Below the pieces are notes generated by a model. That model was not told the origin of the DNA. It saw only the letters and a program-made list of their open reading frames with translations, and made no database searches. From Desulfotomaculum sp. (GTDB lineage: Bacteria; Bacillota; Desulfotomaculia; Desulfotomaculales; Ammonificaceae), in contig DTYU01000076.1 in assembly GCA_012961725.1 (NCBI GenBank), positions 1 to 10,511 on the forward strand: a DNA stretch of 10,511 nt. The letters are read 5' to 3'. The translations under genes were made by a program, and so were the position numbers. Below are positions 1 to 5,867 of the stretch, in pieces. Within the stretch, counting starts at the first letter, position 1. Each line of letters opens with the position of its first letter.

Positions 1-528
1 ACGCACCCCGGCACATGCCCTGAAGAAGCGGCAGGCCTCAAAATGATAGGGCTTGGACTGGATGCGATCCTCAAGCAAACAGAAGATTCAGGGGTGTCCG
101 TACTTCTCGAGGTAACCGCGGGCCAAGGTGCGACCCTTGGACACCGATTTGAGCAGTTGGCATGGCTTATCCGAAACAGCGCCTGTCCGGAGCGACTCGG
201 CGTCTGCTTTGACACCTGCCACGCTTTCGCCGCCGGCTACGACCTGAGGACGCCCGAGGCGTATGCGAAGACGTTTGCAGAGTTCGACGACATGATCGGT
301 ATCGACCGGCTAAGAGCAGTCCACCTCAACGATTCCCGCGGGGAGCTCGGGAGCCGCGTTGATCACCACGAGCACATCGGCAAGGGAAGGCTTGGTCTCG
401 AGGCGTTTCGTCTTATCCTGAACGACAAGCGGCTCAAAGAACTCCCCATGGTACTTGAGACCCCAAAAGGCCCGGAGATGAAAGAGGACATCGAAAACTT
501 GCGGGTGCTGCGCAGCCTGATCAGGTGA
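1..528 (+). CDS. nfo: Endonuclease IV, 3' part (5' end outside window)
   Basis: Class II apurinic/apyrimidinic endonuclease, which cuts the DNA backbone 5' of abasic sites in base-excision repair; cytoplasmic and Zn-dependent. Frame 1 is open from base 1, giving 175 residues before the TGA at 526-528. The first visible residues are THPG, matching the HPG that sits near residue 109 of the E. coli enzyme, so roughly the first 105-110 residues of a ~280-residue protein are missing. The visible Zn ligands of the family are all present in order: H of HPG, E of LLEVTAGQG, D and H of CFDTCHAFAAGYD, H of VHLNDS, D and H of SRVDHHEH, and E of LETPKG. One departure: the usual ENTAGQG is EVTAGQG, so the Asn beside the ligand Glu is Val. 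It is followed by a weak hairpin and a converging AOR operon, and has no evident functional link to its neighbours. Family assignment is secure. Confidence 0.96.
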   Translation, partial: THPGTCPEEAAGLKMIGLGLDAILKQTEDSGVSVLLEVTAGQGATLGHRFEQLAWLIRNSACPERLGVCFDTCHAFAAGYDLRTPEAYAKTFAEFDDMIGIDRLRAVHLNDSRGELGSRVDHHEHIGKGRLGLEAFRLILNDKRLKELPMVLETPKGPEMKEDIENLRVLRSLIR

Positions 529-760
529 CAGGCTGAGACCGCGGGTGCGTGCCGCCCAGTGCCCGCGTTGCCTTAACGGTTTGTGTTACCAGGATGAGCA
601 GGTATTTTTTAGCACATGCGGCAGGAAAATTAGCGGAGATTCGCGAATAAACCAAAACAAACCATTCGGCCCTTTTTGACTAACATGGAAACATCAATAT
701 ACAAGGTGTTGGATGGAGGGAATGATTTAGACTATTGAATCTCACCTCCGGTTCCCCTGC
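529..760. other. Convergent intergenic spacer between nfo and aor
   Basis: Spacer of 232 bases between two genes that point at each other; no convincing gene. A 5-bp inverted repeat (GCGGG 541-545, CCCGC 562-566) follows nfo but lacks a T run, so it is at best a weak terminator. At 676-703 there is a rightward promoter-like pair, TTGACT, 16 bases, TATACA, which would drive transcription into the antisense of aor. A 17-codon ATG frame at its downstream side is too short and lacks family support. Confidence 0.6.
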
Positions 761-2515
761 CTACAGGGCAAGGTTTAGCTCTTCCGCCAGGCGTTCGCGG
801 TAAAGCCCCAGCAACTGCTCAAACCGCTGGGGTTTCAAGAGGCCGCTGCCGGAAGGGGTCTCGAAGTACCGTTTCGGAATGCTGATAGAATCCAACGAAT
901 AGCCGAGGCGGCGCTTGACCTCCCATTTCAGCCGGAAGATTTCCTGCCCGACCGCCTTGAGCTCTTCGGGACTGGTCCGGATGCCGATAGAGCCGAGTAC
1001 CCGGACGGTCGTCTCCTGGGTATAAACTCCCCGGGCGAAAAGGCAAACAACCAGAGAGTTCAGGACGTTGCGCCATTCCTCTTCGGTGATAAGGTGGTTG
1101 ACAAGCGCGGCGTCGTCGAAATCGGCCCCGTATTTCAGGTCGAAGGCGTAGCCTGCGTTGCAAAGGTGCGAGTGGCGCGCCCCTGCACTATGCCCGAGGA
1201 GGAAGCCGTAACCGGTGTGGTAGCCTGCCATCTCGTGACCGCCGAGGGTTAGGGCGAAGTCCTCACCGCCGTACCGGGAGGCGGCATAAGCCAGCCCTTT
1301 TGCGAGATCAGCATAAAATTGGTTGGGCGGCGAGGTGAGATGCCGCGCGGCGGCAATGTAGCCTCTCTCGTCACCGAACTCAAGCGGGGTCAATGTCTCT
1401 CTTTCACCGATGATACTGCGTCCAAACGCCTCGGTTGCCCAGGCAAGCGCCACGCCGGTGGAAATAACATCCAAGCCAAGGGCCTCGACGACCTCCAAAA
1501 GTGCGTATATCTTTTCGGTGCTGTCGAGACCGAGCATCGGCCCAAGGGCATAGATCGGCTCATAGTCATAGGCAATGGTGGTGGAAATATATCCGAATCC
1601 TTCCGGATGACGTTGCCGGTGAATACCGATGTGGATGCAGCCTACGGGGCAGCCGGTGCAGGCAAGGATTCGGGTGAGCGATTTTTCGGCAAAGGTCTCG
1701 CCGCTTATTTCTCCGGCAGCGTCGAACCGCCCGGCCCGGAGGTTCATCGTGGGCAGGCTTCCGGTCTCGTTCAGCCGCATAACGTTCTCCGCCGTCCCGA
1801 CCTGGTGGTATTTGGCCAGCTGAGGTGTGCCGACCACCTCACGGTAGACCGCCTCGTATGCGGCATTATACGCCTTGGGATCCCGGATCGGGTATGTCTT
1901 TGTCCCGTCGACGACCACCGCCTTGAGGTTCTTACTTCCAAAGACGGCGCCCAGCCCCATGCGCCCGAAATGCCGGAAGGTATCAACGTTAACCCCGGCG
2001 AAGTGAACCAGGTTTTCACCCGCGGGGCCGATGCGCCAGGTGCTCCGGTGCCCCCTTCCCGGTTCGAACTCCCGCAGCAGCCGGCCGGTCTGTTCCACGT
2101 CGAGGCCCCAGAGGCCCCGGGCGTCCTTAAAGAAGACCCCCTCCCGGTCGATGCGGAGGTAGGTCGGCCGCGCCGCCCGTCCTTGTATCACCACCGCGTC
2201 GTAGCCGGCGAAACGCATTGCCAGGGCTCCCCGCATTCCGGCGTAGCTTTCGCCCCACTCGCCGGTGAGCGGGGAGCGGAAAACCGCGGCCACTTTGGTA
2301 GCCAGCGGGAAGATACCGGAAAGCGGGCCGATGGCAAAGATAACAGGCTGCTCGGGGTCAAGGGGCTCCCTTTCCCAGGCGGCGGTTTCCAGCATCAGTT
2401 TCGCGGCGATACCAACGCCGCCAAGCAGCGGTCTTAAATCGGGCCATGCCGATACTGAAAAACTGCTGGTGTTCAGGTCTATATGTAGAACCCGCAAAAA
2501 GTCGCCTTCAAACAC
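761..2515 (-). CDS. aor: Aldehyde:ferredoxin oxidoreductase large subunit (tungsten/pterin)
   Basis: Family member that oxidises aldehydes to carboxylic acids and reduces ferredoxin, using a tungsten bis-pterin cofactor and one [4Fe-4S] cluster; cytoplasmic. The reading frame is open back to 2752, but the GTG at 2513-2515 is chosen: it has a GGAGG site nine bases upstream, gives 584 residues (usual ~600), and starts with VFEGDFLRVLHIDL, the family N-terminus. Motifs include the N-terminal GGVGIAAKL and FGRMGLGAVFGSKNLKA near residues 180-200. The cluster ligands are C286, C289 and C293 (CTGCPVGC) plus C491 (VVCLFA), matching the spacing in Pyrococcus AOR (288, 291, 295, 494). The GARHSHLCNAGY stretch lies in the C-terminal domain. 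The start overlaps the end of the ferredoxin gene by 8 bases, implying coupled translation of a two-subunit complex. Substrate is not deducible; a benzoyl-CoA-reductase-like (BamB) or YdhV-like role is less likely but not excluded. Confidence 0.95.
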   Translation of the reverse strand: MFEGDFLRVLHIDLNTSSFSVSAWPDLRPLLGGVGIAAKLMLETAAWEREPLDPEQPVIFAIGPLSGIFPLATKVAAVFRSPLTGEWGESYAGMRGALAMRFAGYDAVVIQGRAARPTYLRIDREGVFFKDARGLWGLDVEQTGRLLREFEPGRGHRSTWRIGPAGENLVHFAGVNVDTFRHFGRMGLGAVFGSKNLKAVVVDGTKTYPIRDPKAYNAAYEAVYREVVGTPQLAKYHQVGTAENVMRLNETGSLPTMNLRAGRFDAAGEISGETFAEKSLTRILACTGCPVGCIHIGIHRQRHPEGFGYISTTIAYDYEPIYALGPMLGLDSTEKIYALLEVVEALGLDVISTGVALAWATEAFGRSIIGERETLTPLEFGDERGYIAAARHLTSPPNQFYADLAKGLAYAASRYGGEDFALTLGGHEMAGYHTGYGFLLGHSAGARHSHLCNAGYAFDLKYGADFDDAALVNHLITEEEWRNVLNSLVVCLFARGVYTQETTVRVLGSIGIRTSPEELKAVGQEIFRLKWEVKRRLGYSLDSISIPKRYFETPSGSGLLKPQRFEQLLGLYRERLAEELNLAL

Positions 2516-2915
2516 CTTTCTGTTCCTCCATTGCCAGTACCTCCTGCGGGCATATCCGCGTGCAGTGGCCGCACTGCGTACAGATAACAGGAAAACCTTC
2601 GTCGTCCGGGTGTATGACCCTGACGATACAGGCCTCAATGCATTCGCCGCACAGGGAACATTTGCCTTTCTTGAAGATAACGCCTCCGCCGGGCCTCTGG
2701 GTAAGGGCTCCGGTGGGGCAGGCTTCGGCACATGGCGCGTCGAGACAGCCACGGCAGATGTCCACGCCCCACTTGCTCTGAAGGCCGCCGCGCGTCCGCA
2801 CCAAGATTGCGCTTTTAATTATGGAGTGGCATTTAAAAACGAGGCGGGCACATGCCAGCATACAGGAGTAGCAGCCGATGCACCGGTTGGTGTCCCGTAC
2901 CCTCAAAACCTTCAT
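2508..2915 (-). CDS. Four-cluster [4Fe-4S] ferredoxin subunit of AOR
   Basis: Small electron-transfer subunit of 135 residues. Sixteen cysteines form four clusters' worth of ligands: C12-C15-C18-C22, C54-C57-C62-C66 (CRGCLDAPCAEACP), C86-C89-C92-C96 and C112-C115-C118-C122 (CTQCGHCTRICP). This is the DmsB/HycB/NrfC-like polyferredoxin pattern. The ATG at 2913-2915 (MKVLRVRDTNRCIGC) is preferred over a TTG at 2936; a GGGGA ribosome site lies about eight bases upstream. The 3' end overlaps the aor start, as in the AorA-AorB pair of Aromatoleum, where a four-cluster subunit relays electrons from the tungsten subunit. No FAD subunit (AorC) follows, so the electron acceptor is probably soluble ferredoxin or an enzyme encoded elsewhere. 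No signal peptide, so cytoplasmic. It may instead belong to the YdhY-type partner proteins; the redox role holds either way. Confidence 0.93.
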   Translation of the reverse strand: MKVLRVRDTNRCIGCYSCMLACARLVFKCHSIIKSAILVRTRGGLQSKWGVDICRGCLDAPCAEACPTGALTQRPGGGVIFKKGKCSLCGECIEACIVRVIHPDDEGFPVICTQCGHCTRICPQEVLAMEEQKGV

Positions 2916-2977
2916 AGTTTGTCCCCGTAAAAACAAGGATTCCCCGCAGGTTCTCCAGCAATTCGTTCACCACGGGC

Positions 2978-3006
2978 ATTCTCCCACTAAGAAAATGCCG
3001 CATCAA
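2978..3006 (-). promoter_or_regulatory. Candidate promoter for ferredoxin-aor operon
   Basis: Reading leftward, TTGATG (3006-3001), a 17-base spacer and GAGAAT (2983-2978) give a modest sigma-A-like promoter. The start point would be about 55 bases ahead of the ferredoxin ATG. The match is only 4/6 in each box, and read-through from the upstream ykgJ-like gene is equally possible. Confidence 0.3.
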
Positions 3007-3036
3007 CCGCGGCAGCAGAGTCGCGTTCTGCCCTGG

Positions 3037-3813
3037 CTATGCCTTGCTTTGCTCTAATACCTCGTCCCTTATTTTGAGCGCGTTTCTGTCAGAGATGCCG
3101 AACTTCAGCCACAGGAACGCGAGACGCGCTAACTCCTCGTCGTCCTTTTTTACGCGCTCGACTACTGAAGGTTCAATCTCAAATATCTGCAGGAACCGGC
3201 TTTCGAAGACGAACCGCCGGAACCTGTCGAGATCGTAGGACGCCATGTAAATCATCTCGGTAATTTGAGGGTTTGTAATCTTGTCCTTTGGAAACTCCAG
3301 CCGTGCAAGGGCGTCGTTGAACATGCGGTCGATTTCGGGCTGGAAAAGGACGCTTTCAAACATGACGCCCTGGTCCACCAGCCAGTCCTCAACGAAGACC
3401 TCCGCCTCCGCCTGGAAGCCGAGGCACTTTGAGGGATCGGCGATGACCGGATATTTGTCCTCGTTGTAATCATAGCTGAGCGGGTACATCCGGCAGGACC
3501 ACGGGCGCACCTTGTAGACCGAGCAGCCTTCGGGAGTTACAAACGGGCATTGTTTGTCAGCGTCCTCCCGCATCTTGAGGAGCACCGTCGGGAGCCCGGA
3601 GTTAGGGGCTACGAAAGTTATTGTATACTTTTCAAGGAATTCAGTTGACGTAATATCGAGGTGCTTCTTCAAGCGGAAAACATCGTTCGGAGTAAGAAAT
3701 ATACTGATATCCCGGCAGCAGGTCGTATAGCAGGAGAGCCCCGGACGGCATGCGAACCTGAACTTATCGCACAAAGCGAGCACGGGCAGGTTTTTTTCTG
3801 TGGTAGTCGTCAT
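3037..3813 (-). CDS. YkgJ-family cysteine-cluster protein
   Basis: Protein of about 258 residues in the YkgJ (zinc- or iron-chelating, CxxxCxxC-type) family. The first cluster is C15, C22, C28, C32, C33 (ACRPGLSCYTTCC). A second set is C89, C97, C107 (CPFVTPEGCSVYKVRPWSC, followed by RMYPL) and C130. The RPxxCRxYPL signature is typical. Biochemical role is not established for the family; metal or Fe-S binding is the usual inference. The ATG at 3811-3813 is chosen, with GGGG seven bases upstream; a GTG at 3819 adds two residues and is possible. Helical, charged C-terminal half of about 110 residues with no recognised domain. No signal peptide or membrane segment. It lies 121 bases upstream of the ferredoxin-aor pair on the same strand, so co-transcription and a role linked to metal-cofactor proteins are plausible but unproven. 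Confidence 0.9.
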   Translation of the reverse strand: MTTTTEKNLPVLALCDKFRFACRPGLSCYTTCCRDISIFLTPNDVFRLKKHLDITSTEFLEKYTITFVAPNSGLPTVLLKMREDADKQCPFVTPEGCSVYKVRPWSCRMYPLSYDYNEDKYPVIADPSKCLGFQAEAEVFVEDWLVDQGVMFESVLFQPEIDRMFNDALARLEFPKDKITNPQITEMIYMASYDLDRFRRFVFESRFLQIFEIEPSVVERVKKDDEELARLAFLWLKFGISDRNALKIRDEVLEQSKA

Positions 3814-3851
3814 GCACACACCCCACTCTTTCGCGGAATTGTAATTAATTA

Positions 3852-3880
3852 ATTATATCCGCTTTCCCCGTGGGAAGCAA
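3852..3880 (-). promoter_or_regulatory. Promoter of the ykgJ-like gene
   Basis: Leftward TTGCTT (3880-3875), 17-base spacer, perfect TATAAT (3857-3852). The start would be near 3845, leaving a leader of about 30 bases before the ATG at 3813. The -10 box is embedded in a 14-bp palindromic run of TAAT/ATTA units (3842-3855), which could be a repressor or AT-hook type site. Good -10, weak -35. Confidence 0.5.
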
Positions 3881-4050
3881 ACAGAAAATGCGCCCCTGAA
3901 TTACGAGTTGCGGTGTCATGGGGTTGAAAGCATCTTTAGTCAAGAAATGCGGGGTTGTTCTGCAGGGTTCTGTCGCCGGTTTTTACCTTCCTCTAATTCA
4001 ATGGGATGTGATATCATTGTTGAAGAAAAGCACCATGTGGCAAGCCGTAC

Positions 4051-4080
4051 AAAGAATAAATATACAAAGAATGAATATAC
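4051..4080. repeat. Tandem 15-bp repeat, two copies
   Basis: AAAGAATAAATATAC (4051-4065) is followed directly by AAAGAATGAATATAC (4066-4080), one mismatch. It is immediately followed by an 18-bp palindrome, and both lie about 60-90 bases before the CxxC protein start. The arrangement suggests a transcription-factor site array. Confidence 0.85.
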
Positions 4081-4081
4081 G

Positions 4082-4099
4082 GGTCTTCCGCGGAAGACC
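4082..4099. promoter_or_regulatory. 18-bp perfect palindrome, candidate operator
   Basis: GGTCTTCCGCGGAAGACC equals its own reverse complement over all 18 bases. No T run follows on the plus strand, so it does not look like an intrinsic terminator. The position, 42 bases before the first gene of the redox cluster and abutting the tandem repeat, fits an operator for a dimeric regulator. The regulator is not in the window. Confidence 0.5.
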
Positions 4100-4141
4100 G
4101 GCTTGGCACTGCGTTTTACGGGGCTTTGGGAGGGACGGTGT

Positions 4142-4288
4142 TTGAGACAATTCAGGGGCAGACGGTTGGCCTGGGCGGGTTTGGTGGCGGGCGTTTTGCT
4201 GATGGCCGCAGGAATGGCCCGGGGAGAGTTTATTGCGGTGCTGTATAAAGCGTCCCGGATCTGCCTGGAGTGCATCGGCGTTGGCTGA
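4142..4288 (+). CDS. Small CxxC-motif membrane protein (CD1871A-like)
   Basis: A 48-residue protein: basic N-terminus (LRQFRGRR), one hydrophobic segment at about residues 9-25 (LAWAGLVAGVLLMAAGM), a short polar stretch RGEF, then KASRICLECIGVG with a CxxC at residues 41-44. This matches the pattern of the small CXXC-motif proteins typified by Clostridioides CD1871A, which are about 45 residues long and sit beside membrane 4Fe-4S proteins. The TTG at 4142-4144 is chosen because GGGAGGG lies seven bases upstream and the length then fits the family; the frame is open further upstream without support. It ends 16 bases before the ATG of the membrane polyferredoxin gene. Inferred role: a membrane-anchored dithiol that relays electrons between the polyferredoxin and the downstream selenothioredoxin. 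No biochemical function is established that I know of. Confidence 0.8.
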   Translation: MRQFRGRRLAWAGLVAGVLLMAAGMARGEFIAVLYKASRICLECIGVG

Positions 4289-4304
4289 GGTGGGGCCTGG
4301 AGGG

Positions 4305-5180
4305 ATGGGACGCATCCGCCGGACGGTCCAGTTTGCAGCCCTCCTCATTACAAACGGGTATTGGCCGGGCCTTGGCCGGATCGCGATTTACAGCGGCCCG
4401 GCAAAAGGGGTCTGCGTCCCGTTCTTAAACTGCTACTCGTGTCCTGCAGCACTCTTTGCCTGCCCCCTGGGATCGCTGCAGAGCATGCTGGCGGCTGCGC
4501 GCACACTGCCGCTTTACGTCAGCGGCATGATGCTGGCCGCCGGGTTCGCGGTAGGGCGCCTCTTCTGCGGCTGGCTGTGCCCGTACGGGCTTCTGCAGGA
4601 GGCGCTGGCCCTGCCGCGGGCAAGGCGGGTGCGGCTTCCCCGGTGGATAAGGGCGCCGAAATACGTATTGCTCGCCCTCGTGGTTCTGCTCCCCGTCGTC
4701 TGGGTCAGCGCCGGCGCGGGAGTGCCCTTCTTCTGCAAGTTCATCTGCCCGGCGGGAACGCTTGAGGGCGGGCTGGTGCTGGCGCTCGGCCGGCCGGAAC
4801 TCAGGGTTAACATCGGGTGGCTTTTTGCATGGAAGGTGGCGGTACTGACGCTGTTCTTAGCGCTGATGCCGTTCATCTACCGTGTGTTCTGCCGGACAGC
4901 CTGCCCGCTCGGTGCTTTTTACGGGCTTTTCAACCAGGTCAGCCTGTGGCGGATTGAGCGCGACCGCAGCCGCTGCAGGGGTTGCGGCACGTGTGTGGAG
5001 GTATGCCCCGTCGGGGTTCCGGTGGTTGAAAAGCCAAACCACCCCGAGTGCATCCGCTGCCTTGAGTGTGTAAAGGCGTGCCCGTACGGGGCACTGGCAT
5101 TTACCATGACGGAGGTCGGGAAGCAAGGATCAGGCGGCACTCCGCGAATCTCGAATTTCAAAGTGCGAAACGGAAGATAG
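4305..5180 (+). CDS. NapH-like membrane 4Fe-4S polyferredoxin
   Basis: Integral membrane electron-transfer protein of 291 residues. Hydrophobic segments occur near residues 8-20, 70-92, 118-137, 141-162 and 172-195. Cysteine motifs within the membrane part: C37, C43-C46, C53 (NCYSCPAALFACPLGSLQ), C88-C92 (CGWLCPYG), C144-C148 (CKFICPAG) and C196-C200 (CRTACPLG). Two classical cytoplasmic-type [4Fe-4S] motifs follow: C224-C227-C230-C234 and C249-C252-C255-C259. This is the Fer4_5 / NapH-NosR-CcoG type of architecture, but shorter and without extra domains. Start: ATG 4305 is preferred, but TTG 4281 or GTG 4290, both overlapping the preceding stop, are possible since GGAGGG abuts the ATG too closely. 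The last ~20 residues after the final cluster look non-conserved. Context suggests it moves electrons across the membrane to the following thioredoxin-like lipoprotein. Confidence 0.92.
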   Translation: MGRIRRTVQFAALLITNGYWPGLGRIAIYSGPAKGVCVPFLNCYSCPAALFACPLGSLQSMLAAARTLPLYVSGMMLAAGFAVGRLFCGWLCPYGLLQEALALPRARRVRLPRWIRAPKYVLLALVVLLPVVWVSAGAGVPFFCKFICPAGTLEGGLVLALGRPELRVNIGWLFAWKVAVLTLFLALMPFIYRVFCRTACPLGAFYGLFNQVSLWRIERDRSRCRGCGTCVEVCPVGVPVVEKPNHPECIRCLECVKACPYGALAFTMTEVGKQGSGGTPRISNFKVRNGR

Positions 5181-5244
5181 ATCCGGTCTGAACTCAAAGC
5201 GATTGCGTGACACAAAGGGAGGTTTTGTCTTGGGAAGGTTCGAC

Positions 5245-5754
5245 ATGAAACGGTTTGCCGTGCTTGCCCTGTTGACGGGACTGGTGTTTTCAAGCGGGTG
5301 CTGGCCGGCGGGTACTCCAGAGGGCTCCCCGCTCGAGGGCAAAAAGGCGCCGTCCTTCTCTGCACCTGCCCTTGGAGAGAATAGGACGATTTGTTTCCCG
5401 GACGATTTCGAGGGGCAGGTCGTCGTGCTCTCCTTTTTTGGGGCCGGGTGACCGGCCTGCGCCAAAGAGGTGCTGCAGTTGCAGCCGCTCATTCCAAAGT
5501 GGCGGGAGATGGGCGTTCATTTTATACTGGTCGCTCAGGAGGAAAGATCAACGGCCCGCTTTCTCGATAACCACGGCCTTGAAACCCGTGTGCTGCTCGA
5601 TAGGACGGGGAATGTAGCGGGTGCTTACGGGGTTATGGCCATCCCGCACACCTTCTGGATTGACCGCCAGGGAATAGTCCGACACGCGAGCATCGGCTGG
5701 CGGAAGGAAAAGGTTAAGGAGTATGACGACCTGGCGGCCGAACTCGCGCGGTAG
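5245..5754 (+). CDS. TlpA-like thioredoxin-fold lipoprotein, selenoprotein (UxxC)
   Basis: Extracytoplasmic thiol/selenol oxidoreductase of 169 residues when the TGA at 5449-5451 is read as selenocysteine (residue 69). Residues 1-19 (MKRFAVLALLTGLVFSSGC) form a lipoprotein signal with C19 as the lipid-modified residue. The mature domain has the TlpA order: KAPSFSAPAL, FEGQVVVLSFFGAG-Sec-PAC (Sec69-P-A-C72, where relatives have WCxxC), the LLDRTGNVAGAYGV strand, cis-Pro P134 in AIPHTFWID, and GIVRHASIG. Both halves lie in one frame and only together make a complete domain. ATG 5245 is chosen (GGGAAGG six bases upstream, correct signal peptide); TTG 5230 also has a good GGGAGG site. It lies 64 bases after the polyferredoxin gene, likely one operon. 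Alternative: a nonsense mutation or base-call error of TGC, made unlikely by the SECIS-like hairpin and the second selenoprotein nearby. Confidence 0.88.
5449..5451 (+). other. In-frame TGA decoded as selenocysteine
   Basis: TGA replaces the first Cys codon of the thioredoxin CxxC, in the context GCC GGG TGA CCG GCC TGC. The downstream frame continues for 101 codons with clear thioredoxin-fold homology. TGA is an ordinary stop for nfo, the CxxC protein and the ferredoxin here, which argues against a UGA-to-Trp code. Confidence 0.87.
5467..5490 (+). promoter_or_regulatory. Candidate bacterial SECIS hairpin (tlpA-like gene)
   Basis: Stem GCTGC (5472-5476) pairs with GCAGC (5481-5485) around the loop AGTT. 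After a two-base internal mismatch, GAG (5467-5469) pairs with CTC (5488-5490). The loop begins 25 bases after the TGA and has G as its second base followed by T, matching the bacterial SECIS rule (loop about 16-37 bases downstream, G among its first two bases). This is the binding site expected for SelB. Confidence 0.65.
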
Positions 5755-5867
5755 GCCAGGGCGGGTACAGCAGAACCGGATATCTGCGGGAGAGGCCAGC
5801 CCGAGGATAGATCGCTTACGGCTGGCATTGCTAAGAATCAAGACGGGTGCTTTGGAGTATAAACGGC

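Larger units (their letters stand above)
3814..4141. other. Divergent intergenic regulatory region (328 bases)
   Basis: Region between the leftward ykgJ-like gene and the rightward redox cluster. The frame of the next gene stays open back to 3908, but the translated stretch shows no family-like sequence and no ribosome site at its first start, so it is treated as non-coding. It holds the ykgJ promoter, an AT-rich palindrome (3842-3855), a 15-bp tandem repeat (4051-4080) and an 18-bp perfect palindrome (4082-4099). I see no clear rightward -35/-10 pair; TTGAAG at 4020-4025 is a possible -35 without a well-spaced -10. Confidence 0.6.

Noticed and set aside
1319..2437. 372-codon plus-strand frame antisense to aor
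   Set aside because: It lies wholly inside a gene with diagnostic motifs and full-length homology; the translation has no recognisable domain and is a codon-bias shadow.
2516..2752. 79-residue N-terminal extension of the AOR frame
   Set aside because: It is the ferredoxin gene read in another frame; the GTG at 2515 with GGAGG upstream gives the family N-terminus.
2833..2979. 48-codon leftward ORF (MPVVNELLENLRGILVFTG...) with GGGAG before its ATG
   Set aside because: It overlaps the start of the ferredoxin gene in another frame and matches nothing known; kept only as a remote leader-peptide possibility.
3908..4141. Upstream extension of the CxxC protein to 126 residues
   Set aside because: The added sequence includes the tandem repeat and palindrome, has no ribosome site at its start and does not fit the ~45-residue family length.
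5203..5451. TlpA-like gene as a pseudogene cut by a nonsense codon
   Set aside because: The stop is TGA exactly at the catalytic Cys position, the rest is intact, a SECIS-like hairpin follows, and a second gene nearby shows the same pattern.
5470..5754. Independent 94-residue protein starting after the TGA
   Set aside because: It would be a thioredoxin fold lacking its first strand and redox motif; it is the second half of the Sec-containing gene.
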